A program made the position numbers and the translations under genes. The notes beneath the pieces were generated by a model. It did not search any database, was not told the DNA's origin, and saw only the letters and a program-made list of their open reading frames with translations. Source: Rhodospirillaceae bacterium (GTDB lineage Bacteria > Pseudomonadota > Alphaproteobacteria > Rhodospirillales > Rhodospirillaceae). Taken from it: a stretch of DNA of 6,621 nucleotides. This document shows, one piece after another, positions 1-4,785 of the stretch (position 1 is its first letter; each line of letters begins with the position of its first letter). Location: the NCBI GenBank assembly GCA_002691085.1, contig NZGX01000015.1, forward strand, positions 1 to 6,621, given 5' to 3'.

Positions 1-49
1 ACTCTTGCTCTTCTTCTTCTTCAGCATCTGCTTCGGCTTCAGCAGCCAT
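1..49 (-). CDS. motB: Probable MotB stator subunit, first 16 codons only (truncated by window edge)
   Basis: An ATG on the minus strand at 49-47 opens a frame reading MAAEAEADAEEEEEQE up to the left edge of the window. A strong Shine-Dalgarno sequence (AGGAAGGA, positions 58-65) lies eight bases upstream. The gene starts 34 bases after the motA stop, the standard place for motB. An acidic Ala/Glu-rich leader before the cytoplasmic segment is, from memory, common in proteobacterial MotB/PomB-like proteins. MotB would be the membrane-anchored, peptidoglycan-binding partner of MotA. Its diagnostic transmembrane Asp and OmpA-like domain lie outside the window, so the identity rests on gene order. 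A different small flagellar protein such as FliL is possible but less likely. Confidence 0.62.
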   Translation of the reverse strand, partial: MAAEAEADAEEEEEQE

Positions 50-83
50 AAGACAATTCCTTCCTGTAAGTAAAAGCCATTAA

Positions 84-848
84 TTACGCTCCCTCAAGAA
101 GGGCTTCCTGTGCTTTAGGTGGCATATAGGAAACCATTACATCGAGCATATTTCTTGGTGAGTCTCCTCTTGCAATCGCTTGAAGGCCAATTAATACAAG
201 TTCTCTATATTCAGTTTCATATTGGTCATTAGTTTTGAGTACTGTAGACATTGGCATAAATATAACGTTTGCAATGTATGCTCCATATAAAGTTGTTAGA
301 AGAGCAACCGCCATTGCAGGGCCAATTGATTTTGGGTCATCCATTCCCCCTAGCATAGCCACAAGTCCGACAAGAGTACCTATCATCCCCATTGCTGGAG
401 CGATATCAACCCATGCACCATGGACACCAATTATTGCTTCATGTCTAACTTTCATTGCTTGAATTTCAATTTTGAGCATAGCAGTTAGTTTTTTTTCATC
501 AGCACCATCTACTAAGAGCTGCATTCCTTTGGAAAAGAACTTATCAGTGGCTTCTTGGCCCTCTAAAGCCATCATACCGTCTTTTCTTGCCAAAGCAGCT
601 AACTCTGACATTCTAGTTATCATATCTTCTTTTTTTGGTAGACCAGGCATAAAAATTTTGGCAATAGATCCCCAAAAGGCAATAAAATCGCCCATGGTAC
701 TCCTATACATAACTGCCAATGCTGTTCCCCCAAAAACAATCTGAACAGAAGGTACGTCTACATAAGCTCCAATACCTGCTGCGCTATTCATGGCTACTAA
801 AATAAAGCCATTTGCTCCAAGAAAACCTAGTAATGCTGCAATATTCAC
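84..848 (-). CDS. motA: Flagellar motor stator protein MotA (PomA-like, probably sodium-driven type)
   Basis: This is a complete 254-residue MotA/TolQ/ExbB-family protein, close to the 253 residues of Vibrio PomA. It is an inner-membrane subunit of the ion channel that drives flagellar rotation. Membrane segments lie near residues 1-22, 32-50, 143-166 and 176-200, with a cytoplasmic loop between the second and third. Residues described as important in PomA occur here at the same numbers: D31, R88, K89, E96, D148, T158 and T185/T186. The motif DIAPAMGMIGTLVGLVAML in helix 3 is almost PomA-like throughout, which suggests sodium coupling, although MotB/PomB decides this too. The start is GTG: no other start lies between it and an in-frame upstream stop, and GGGG at 856-859 serves as ribosome binding site seven bases away. 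motB follows after 34 bases. A candidate sigma-54 promoter lies at 895-911. Confidence 0.96.
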   Translation of the reverse strand: MNIAALLGFLGANGFILVAMNSAAGIGAYVDVPSVQIVFGGTALAVMYRSTMGDFIAFWGSIAKIFMPGLPKKEDMITRMSELAALARKDGMMALEGQEATDKFFSKGMQLLVDGADEKKLTAMLKIEIQAMKVRHEAIIGVHGAWVDIAPAMGMIGTLVGLVAMLGGMDDPKSIGPAMAVALLTTLYGAYIANVIFMPMSTVLKTNDQYETEYRELVLIGLQAIARGDSPRNMLDVMVSYMPPKAQEALLEGA

Positions 849-868
849 GTCAAATCCCCGTTAAAATG

Positions 869-885
869 TTGGCACTAAAGTTGCA
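869..885 (+). promoter_or_regulatory. Candidate sigma-54 promoter for the DUF1566 gene
   Basis: TTGGCACTAAAGTTGCA matches the sigma-54 consensus YTGGCACGRNNNTTGCW at every defined position but one (T where G is usual). GG is at 871-872 and GC at 883-884. The predicted transcription start is near 896, about 80 bases before the GTG of the downstream plus-strand gene. No longer open frame intervenes in that leader. Use of this site implies an NtrC/FlbD/FleQ-type activator, whose binding site I cannot identify. Confidence 0.7.
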
Positions 886-894
886 AGTAATACT

Positions 895-911
895 AGCAAA
901 TATGAGACCAT
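895..911 (-). promoter_or_regulatory. Candidate sigma-54 promoter for motA-motB
   Basis: Read on the minus strand the site is ATGGTCTCATATTTGCT. It has the invariant GG (909-908) and GC (897-896) at the exact -24/-12 spacing, plus the full TTGC and a following T. The central CAC of the consensus is not matched. It closely resembles the site before the hook/rod gene, both reading TGGTC, then six bases including an A, then TTTGCTA. The expected start point is near 884, leaving a leader of about 36 bases before the motA GTG. It faces and interlocks with the plus-strand site at 869-885. Confidence 0.5.
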
Positions 912-976
912 TTTGGCTATAATTTAGAAAAGGTTTTAATTTATTTTTTAAAATCAATAAGAAAGGAATAATCCTA

Positions 977-1453
977 GTGTTTCAATTTTTTTGTATTATT
1001 TGTACTGCTTTTTTTGTTCAATTTCAACCACTTGCTAAAGAATATGATGTTACAGATTTTATACTTAACGGACAGGAAGCCCAATATGTAAACCAAAACC
1101 TTATCTGGCTTAGATGCTCAGCAGGTCAAAGGTGGACAGTTGATGAGACATGTAGTGGTCAGCCAATGCTTTTAACATATGATGAAGCCGTCTTGGCTTC
1201 AAATATTGCTTCAGAGCAATTGAATGGAAATTGGCGTCTTCCTTCTAGAGAAGAGCTTGAGGCTATAGTTTGTGATAGTTGTGGTCCTCCCAAAATTAAC
1301 CATATTATTTTTCCAAATACGCCTAGTGGAACATTTTGGAGCAATACCCCATCAAGAAAGAAATTCTATTGGATAGTAAGTTTTTTTAATGGAAATAGCT
1401 TTGGAGTGGGCTTTAGAACTCAAAAAAGGTATGTAAGACTTGTTAAGCAATAA
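977..1453 (+). CDS. Exported DUF1566 / Lcl C-terminal domain protein
   Basis: The 158-residue protein begins with a hydrophobic signal peptide (about residues 1-20, likely cleaved after PLA). The rest is a single DUF1566 (Lcl_C) domain with its usual landmarks: NLIWLRCSAGQRW (41-53), NGNWRLPSREEL (83-94), IFPNTPSGTFWS (111-122) and the terminal VRLVK. Four cysteines, C47, C59, C99 and C102, lie in the exported part and could form disulfides, as expected for a periplasmic or surface protein. The family is widespread in secreted and surface proteins. It lacks a firm biochemical role and has a fold loosely related to C-type lectin-like domains. The start is GTG with AAGGA (963-967) nine bases upstream. 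A near-consensus sigma-54 promoter precedes it, and its stop is only three bases from the stop of the converging minus-strand gene. Function is unknown; co-expression with flagellar genes is inferred from the promoter. Confidence 0.85.
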   Translation: MFQFFCIICTAFFVQFQPLAKEYDVTDFILNGQEAQYVNQNLIWLRCSAGQRWTVDETCSGQPMLLTYDEAVLASNIASEQLNGNWRLPSREELEAIVCDSCGPPKINHIIFPNTPSGTFWSNTPSRKKFYWIVSFFNGNSFGVGFRTQKRYVRLVKQ

Positions 1454-1456
1454 TCA

Positions 1457-1690
1457 TTATAGGTCTTTATTTTTCCTGTAAAAATAGAATTTAAGGAAAA
1501 AGACCACAAAAAATGCTATTAATATTAAATTACCTATTATTGGAGCATTTATAAATTTCTCGAATTTTATTTTCTGACCAAATATTAGGGAAATGAACAC
1601 AATAAAAATTACAGATAGTAAGAATAGTCTGATTTTTACACAGAATTCGCAAGTAGAATGATTATTTTTATTTGAATTTTTTATAGCCAC
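1457..1690 (-). CDS. Small two-helix membrane protein of unknown function with CxxC
   Basis: I do not recognise this 77-residue protein. It has a short polar N-terminus with two cysteines in CEFC (C14, C17), then two strongly hydrophobic segments (about 20-38 and 49-70) joined by a short basic-acidic loop, and ends in a positively charged tail. The layout suggests an inner-membrane hairpin with both ends in the cytoplasm. The start is GTG overlapping the stop of the upstream 136-residue gene by ten bases. AGGGAAAGG ends about seven bases before it, which supports translational coupling and a real gene. It is the last gene of the apparent hook/transglycosylase operon. Low-complexity hydrophobic sequence makes remote homology hard to judge. 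Confidence 0.65.
   Translation of the reverse strand: MAIKNSNKNNHSTCEFCVKIRLFLLSVIFIVFISLIFGQKIKFEKFINAPIIGNLILIAFFVVFFLKFYFYRKNKDL
1462..1505. terminator. Weak inverted repeat at the convergent gene ends (possible transcript end)
   Basis: GGTCTTTATTTTTCCT (1462-1477) can pair with AGGAAAAAGACC (1494-1505), giving 12 base pairs with a four-base bulge. It lies just past the stop of the plus-strand DUF1566 gene, inside the last codons of the 77-residue minus-strand gene. No good T-tract follows on either strand, so a classical intrinsic terminator is doubtful. It is the only candidate stop signal I see for either transcript. Confidence 0.25.
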
Positions 1691-2091
1691 CTATCAGCCT
1701 TTCCCTCATTTATACTATTTTTTATGTTAGCAAGTATTTCTTCTAAGTTGTTTGACTCACTCACATTAACTATGAGTTCTTCATCACCTTTTGGAGTAAG
1801 AGGTAGGTAGTTTTTGCCACTTTTAATTGATATTACAAATGTATTCTTCTCTCTTCTTATTATATGATGACGATGGGGCCATTTACCTGAAGACCAAACT
1901 TCATTTACAATATTCGTAATTTTATCTTTTACCTTTTTTGAGTAGGTATATTCATTTGGGTTTTTCCAATAAATCCAATATTCGTCTATAAGCTTACATA
2001 AAGAAAATCTTTTCTGTTTTATAAAGCTATCAACTTTCTTTACTGCTCTCCCTCGGGCATTAGATTGCTTTATTATCCTTCGGTCTAGCAT
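1681..2091 (-). CDS. Hypothetical basic cytoplasmic protein, 136 residues
   Basis: I do not recognise a family. The protein has no signal peptide or membrane segment. Its first 30 residues are very basic (LDRRIIKQSNARGRAVKK), then comes an aromatic stretch EYWIYWKNPNEY (37-48), a central WSSGKWPHRHHIIRR (66-80) and an acidic C-terminal part ending in a probable helix (114-130). The HRHH cluster could bind metal or nucleic acid, but nothing proves it. The ATG has AGGAAT upstream at good spacing. It lies 59 bases after the lytic transglycosylase and overlaps the next gene by ten bases, so it is very likely co-transcribed with the hook/rod gene. A flagellar accessory role is only suggested by position. 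Confidence 0.72.
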   Translation of the reverse strand: MLDRRIIKQSNARGRAVKKVDSFIKQKRFSLCKLIDEYWIYWKNPNEYTYSKKVKDKITNIVNEVWSSGKWPHRHHIIRREKNTFVISIKSGKNYLPLTPKGDEELIVNVSESNNLEEILANIKNSINEGKADRWL

Positions 2092-2114
2092 AAGAATTCC
2101 TGATGGATTACTAT

Positions 2115-2139
2115 AAGATATTATATTATATAATATCTT
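2115..2139. repeat. Perfect 11-bp AT-only hairpin in the intercistronic gap
   Basis: The arms at 2115-2125 and 2129-2139 are exact inverted repeats around a three-base loop (core AGATATTATA / TATAATATCT). Five Ts at 2138-2142 adjoin the arm on the plus strand, but genes on both sides are on the minus strand, where the hairpin is followed by TATAG and not a U-run. In the operon mRNA it would sit between the transglycosylase stop and the ribosome binding site of the next gene. There it could slow polymerase, protect an RNA end or be cut, lowering expression of the distal genes. Confidence 0.4.
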
Positions 2140-2150
2140 TTTCTGCCTAA

Positions 2151-2705
2151 CTAGAGAGATATCTCAATAAGTCTTATTGTATTGTTTACTTTATTAAGAT
2201 ATTTTTTTTTCCTGTCTTTTTTACCGGAATGATAACTTCCAATCGCATCATTCCAGTTGCCCTTATTTTTATGAAGTTTTTTCAGAAAACTCGCTGCATA
2301 TCTTACGTTTGTATTCGGATTAAACGCTTCCTTAAGATTCCTAAATGCATTTGGGTGGTAGTGTAAGTTAACCTGCATACAGCCAACATCAATATTTCTT
2401 ACTCCCTTTTTTAGGAGATATTTAACTTTTTTTATGGCGGAAGAACGAGTTTTAAAAAAGTATCCTTTTCCACCTGTATTAATTGTCCAAGGCCAAGGAG
2501 TTTTAAAGCTTTGAGCTCTATTTAGATTTTTTCCAGACTCAACTGAAGCTATTGCTGAAAGAAGATTCTTTGGAAAACCATTGATTTCATTATACCGAGA
2601 TGCATACGATAAACATATATTTGATGCATATGATTTATTCGGAATCATAGTAAAAAAAATAATTAAAGAACAAAAAATAAATATTAGGTTAATTTTTTTT
2701 GGCAC
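2151..2705 (-). CDS. Exported lytic transglycosylase (SLT family), probably flagellum-associated
   Basis: The 184-residue precursor has an N-terminal signal peptide (hydrophobic core about 7-21, likely cleavage after SYA at 27). The mature part is a small SLT/goose-lysozyme-like domain. It shows the catalytic-glutamate motif AIASVESGKN with E56, a PWPWTINTGGKGYFF segment (70-84), IDVGCMQVNLHYHP (105-118) and the YAASFLKKL helix (136-144). Such enzymes cleave the MurNAc-GlcNAc bond of peptidoglycan to form 1,6-anhydro ends. The gene follows the FlgE/FlgG-family gene by 32 bases, so the likely job is local opening of the wall for rod/hook passage, like SltF or the FlgJ muramidase domain in other proteobacteria. 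C31 and C109 may form a disulfide. The start is GTG; an overlapping ATG is out of frame. The ribosome binding site is weak, consistent with coupling to the gene before. Confidence 0.88.
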   Translation of the reverse strand: MPKKINLIFIFCSLIIFFTMIPNKSYASNICLSYASRYNEINGFPKNLLSAIASVESGKNLNRAQSFKTPWPWTINTGGKGYFFKTRSSAIKKVKYLLKKGVRNIDVGCMQVNLHYHPNAFRNLKEAFNPNTNVRYAASFLKKLHKNKGNWNDAIGSYHSGKKDRKKKYLNKVNNTIRLIEISL

Positions 2706-2737
2706 ATTAATTCTACTTATACGTATTCTAAAGGTTA

Positions 2738-3613
2738 TCAGTTATTAATTAATTCTCTTCCAATTTCTAAGCTCGTTTGTAAAATTCTTGCATTTGCTTG
2801 ATAAGCCTGCTGAGTTTTAATGAGAGCTAATAATTCAGTTGTTACATCAACGTTGGACCTTTCAAGTGCCCCAAAAGTAATACGTCCATATGGTTCTGCA
2901 CCTGGTGTCCCTATATTTGCAACTCCGCTATCTTCCGTTTGGGTAAAAATATTTCTTCCTTCTGCTTGAAGTCCAGGAAGTGATGCAAATCTAGCAAGCG
3001 ATACCTGCCCAAGAAAAATCCTAGTATTCCTTCCTTCAACTTCACCGTATCTTGCAAAGATTTTTCCATTGGGTTCTGTTTCTAGTTGTCTTAATGTTAG
3101 AATATTTGGTAATGAAACTCCGTTTAGCTCTCTCTCTCCAAATTGTTTTGTTGGTTCTACAAAAATCGGACCTAGAACATTAGATATACTTTCATCATTT
3201 GGAGTGTTTTCTTCATCACTAGTACCAGTAGGTTGAAAAAAAAGAGGAGCATTACCATCAGAATCTACAATTTTACCATTATTACTAAGCACATAAGAGC
3301 CTGCTCTTGAAAAAAGTCTTTGGTCATCATTGATGCTATCTAAAACAAACATTCCATCACCTTCAACAGCAACATCCAATGTCATACCTGTGATATCTAA
3401 TGAGCCTTGTGTAAACAACATTCTTGGGTCTTGTGATAGAGAACCAGCTCCTCTATAGGCAGTTGGAATTTGGCTAGCTGCATTTCTGTATATGTCGACA
3501 AAATTGAGATGAGATTTCTTAAAACCAGTTGTATTAGCATTAGCGATATTATTTGAAATAACTGCAATATCTCTTGAGTTTGCTTGGATACCAGATTTTA
3601 CTGTACTAATCAT
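2738..3613 (-). CDS. Flagellar hook/rod protein, FlgE/FlgG family
   Basis: This 291-residue protein belongs to the axial (rod/hook) proteins of the flagellum, which are exported through the flagellar type III apparatus and need no cleaved signal. The N-terminal signature VISNNIANANTTGFKKS (18-34) starts the coiled-coil D0 helix. FTQGSLDITGMTLDVAVEG (67-85) and FSRAGSYVLSNNGKIV (101-116) are the conserved D1 strands. GRNIFTQTEDSG (219-230) and ALERSNVDVTTELLALIKTQ (249-268) followed by QAYQAN are the C-terminal signature. Its length lies between a typical FlgG (about 260) and FlgE (about 400). The insertion at about 128-165 is acidic and lacks a full hook D2 domain, so I cannot choose between FlgE, FlgF and FlgG. 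It heads an operon with the transglycosylase 32 bases downstream and has a candidate sigma-54 promoter 34-50 bases upstream. The ATG is preceded by a purine-rich AAAGAAGAA. Confidence 0.93.
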   Translation of the reverse strand: MISTVKSGIQANSRDIAVISNNIANANTTGFKKSHLNFVDIYRNAASQIPTAYRGAGSLSQDPRMLFTQGSLDITGMTLDVAVEGDGMFVLDSINDDQRLFSRAGSYVLSNNGKIVDSDGNAPLFFQPTGTSDEENTPNDESISNVLGPIFVEPTKQFGERELNGVSLPNILTLRQLETEPNGKIFARYGEVEGRNTRIFLGQVSLARFASLPGLQAEGRNIFTQTEDSGVANIGTPGAEPYGRITFGALERSNVDVTTELLALIKTQQAYQANARILQTSLEIGRELINN

Positions 3614-3646
3614 ATTCTTCTTTCATAAGTTATTTTATAATATAAT

Positions 3647-3663
3647 AGCAAATTCAGGACCAA
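3647..3663 (-). promoter_or_regulatory. Candidate sigma-54 promoter for the hook/rod-transglycosylase operon
   Basis: On the minus strand the site reads TTGGTCCTGAATTTGCT. GG (3661-3660) and GC (3649-3648) are spaced exactly as required, and it keeps the leading T, the C at the third base of CAC, a purine at position 9, TTGC and a trailing T of the consensus. The predicted start is near 3636, giving a 23-base leader that contains the purine-rich ribosome binding site. The AT-rich stretch just downstream (TATTATATTATAAA) could also act as a sigma-70 -10 region, so a second promoter is not excluded. Confidence 0.6.
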
Positions 3664-3673
3664 AAAATTAGAT

Positions 3674-3721
3674 ATACAACCTTAGTAGATTATTTTATTA
3701 CTTTACAATATATAGTTGTAT
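3674..3721. promoter_or_regulatory. TACAAC-type repeats between divergent sigma-54 promoters (possible activator sites)
   Basis: ATACAAC (3674-3680) is repeated inverted as GTTGTAT (3715-3721), 41 bases centre to centre. Another TACAA at 3704-3708 forms a TACAA-N7-TTGTA dyad with the second copy. They lie between the two divergent candidate sigma-54 promoters, where an enhancer-binding protein would be expected. The repeats are short and the region is AT-rich, so chance is a real alternative. Confidence 0.25.
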
Positions 3722-3758
3722 TTTTAATAGTTTTCTATTATAGGCTAGTTCATTTTAT

Positions 3759-3775
3759 GTGGCATGGTAATTGCA
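3759..3775 (+). promoter_or_regulatory. Candidate sigma-54 promoter for the bactofilin operon
   Basis: GTGGCATGGTAATTGCA has GG at 3761-3762 and GC at 3773-3774, with TGGCA, a G at position 8, a purine at 9 and TTGCA all matching the consensus. Only the first base and the C of CAC differ. The predicted start is near 3786, 32 bases upstream of the bactofilin ATG at 3818. An upstream in-frame ATG at 3764 lies inside this element and would not be transcribed from it, so the site also helps fix the gene start. Confidence 0.65.
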
Positions 3776-3817
3776 TTAACTCAATATATTAAAAATATCT
3801 TAATAGGTTTTATAATC

Positions 3818-4129
3818 ATGCAGATAAATATAGAAGGTCAAGTAAAAGGGGATCTTTTAATTCAAGAGGGTATAGTTTTTGTTGGTGGCGAAATTAGTGG
3901 GGATATAGAAGCTTCAAAAGTGGCTGTACAAGAACAATCTAAATTTGACGGAAGATTAGTTGCAGATTTTTTGGTCAGTATGGGCCAAGTAAAAGGTGAA
4001 TGTCATTGCAAGAAGATTCAACTAAAAGAGAATTCTGAAACCTCAGCAATCTTAATATCAGAGGATATAAGAATTGAAGATGGTGCAAAGATAACAGGCT
4101 CTATTAAGAATTTGCCGCAAAAATTATGA
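3818..4129 (+). CDS. Bactofilin family polymer-forming protein, first of a pair
   Basis: From the ATG at 3818 the protein has 103 residues and is almost entirely the bactofilin (DUF583) right-handed beta-helix core. It shows the recurring G-x-(I/V)-x-G-(D/E) turns: GQVKGDLLIQEG, GGEISGDIEASKVAVQE, FDGRLVAD and MGQVKGECHCKKIQL. Bactofilins polymerise without nucleotide into filaments that scaffold wall enzymes or polar and flagellar structures. I prefer this start to the in-frame ATG at 3764 for two reasons: the paralogue downstream begins at the same point (MHLKLNGQVNGDLLIQEE), and the extra 18 residues overlap a candidate promoter. AGG at 3805-3807 is a modest ribosome binding site ten bases upstream. 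If the longer form were made it would add a hydrophobic leader that could target the membrane. The short tails are unlike larger bactofilins with proline-rich ends. Confidence 0.88.
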   Translation: MQINIEGQVKGDLLIQEGIVFVGGEISGDIEASKVAVQEQSKFDGRLVADFLVSMGQVKGECHCKKIQLKENSETSAILISEDIRIEDGAKITGSIKNLPQKL

Positions 4130-4166
4130 TTTTATTAAACACTTTAAACTTAAACGGGTTAGAGAA

Positions 4167-4502
4167 ATGCATTTAAAACTAAATGGTCAAGTTAATGGAG
4201 ATCTATTAATTCAAGAGGAGACAGTTTTTCTTGGAGGGAGTGTAACCGGTGATATCGAGGCAGCAAAAATTGTTGTTCAAGAAAAGTGTGAATTTGATGG
4301 ACGTTTGGTTGCAGATGCCCTTGTTATTATGGGGCACGTTAAGGGTGAATGTGTAAGTAATGAAATTTATTTAAAAGATAAATCTGTTACAGAAGCAACT
4401 CTACATTCTAATGATGTAAAAATTGAAATAGGTGCACAGTTAGGTGGTTCGATTAAAAACCTCGATAATGCTAATGGGTTAGATAAAAGTATAAAGAAAT
4501 AA
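4167..4502 (+). CDS. Bactofilin family polymer-forming protein, second of a pair
   Basis: This 111-residue bactofilin is about 60% identical to the preceding one by a hand count over 98 aligned residues, so the two arose by tandem duplication. The shared blocks are GDLLIQE, GDIEA, FDGRLVAD, MG-VKGEC and GSIKNL. It differs by a basic, lysine-rich tail of about 13 residues (NANGLDKSIKK). The intergenic gap is 37 bases without a promoter or hairpin that I can see, so the pair is probably co-transcribed. GGG stands eight bases before the ATG. Retention of two diverged copies suggests co-polymerising subunits, as for the BacE/BacF pair of Bacillus subtilis, which is linked to flagellar assembly. 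That parallel is by analogy only. Confidence 0.9.
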   Translation: MHLKLNGQVNGDLLIQEETVFLGGSVTGDIEAAKIVVQEKCEFDGRLVADALVIMGHVKGECVSNEIYLKDKSVTEATLHSNDVKIEIGAQLGGSIKNLDNANGLDKSIKK

Positions 4503-4507
4503 TAAAA

Positions 4508-4783
4508 ATGAATACAGATAAAGAAACTGTGGGAAGAGTAGAGGAAATTCGTACAAGATTATCTGGAGAATATTCTCAGAAAGAAAATCTCACAAATAAA
4601 GAAGTTCGTCAGCTGATAGGCAATGAAAATATAGAAAAAATTTGGAAAGAAATAGAAAGGCAAATTCCAAGGTTACATATCGACATTAAGTCTCCTTGGG
4701 AATGGAGACTCATATCGGTATGCATAGGTTTACAAATCATAACCAATATTGCATTGATAACTTTTATTATATTAAAATTATGA
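4508..4783 (+). CDS. Small tail-anchored membrane protein of unknown function (bactofilin operon)
   Basis: I do not recognise a family for this 91-residue protein. Residues 1-60 are charged and mostly helical in character (DKETVGRVEEIRTRL, NIEKIWKEIERQIPRL). A SPWEWR motif (62-67) leads into one hydrophobic helix (about 68-89) at the extreme C-terminus. This predicts a cytoplasmic domain tethered to the inner membrane. The ATG lies five bases after the bactofilin stop, so it is in the same operon and probably translationally coupled; the ribosome binding site is poor. Bactofilin cores often need a membrane tether or partner, and this protein is a natural candidate because the two bactofilins lack membrane segments. 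Its stop codon is only two bases from that of the converging cyclase gene. Confidence 0.75.
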   Translation: MNTDKETVGRVEEIRTRLSGEYSQKENLTNKEVRQLIGNENIEKIWKEIERQIPRLHIDIKSPWEWRLISVCIGLQIITNIALITFIILKL

Positions 4784-4785
4784 TC

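Noticed and set aside
235..744. Plus-strand open frames opposite motA (235-462 and 472-744).
   Set aside because: They are antisense to a well-conserved motA, lack family motifs and convincing ribosome binding sites, and are best explained as shadows of its codon pattern.
918..923. TATAAT resembling a sigma-70 -10 box before the DUF1566 gene.
   Set aside because: No acceptable -35 or extended -10 is seen at the right spacing in this AT-rich stretch; the sigma-54 site is much stronger.
1159..1344. Minus-strand open frame inside the DUF1566 gene.
   Set aside because: It is fully antisense to a clear DUF1566 domain and shows no protein features of its own.
3764..3817. Extended N-terminus for the first bactofilin.
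   Set aside because: It overlaps the candidate sigma-54 element and is absent from the paralogue, so the start at 3818 is preferred.
271..4312. Three further TGG-N8-TTGC matches (GC/GG pairs at 271/284 and 3054/3067 on minus, 4299/4312 on plus).
   Set aside because: They lie inside coding sequence, match little beyond the core and do not precede a gene, so they serve as the background rate.
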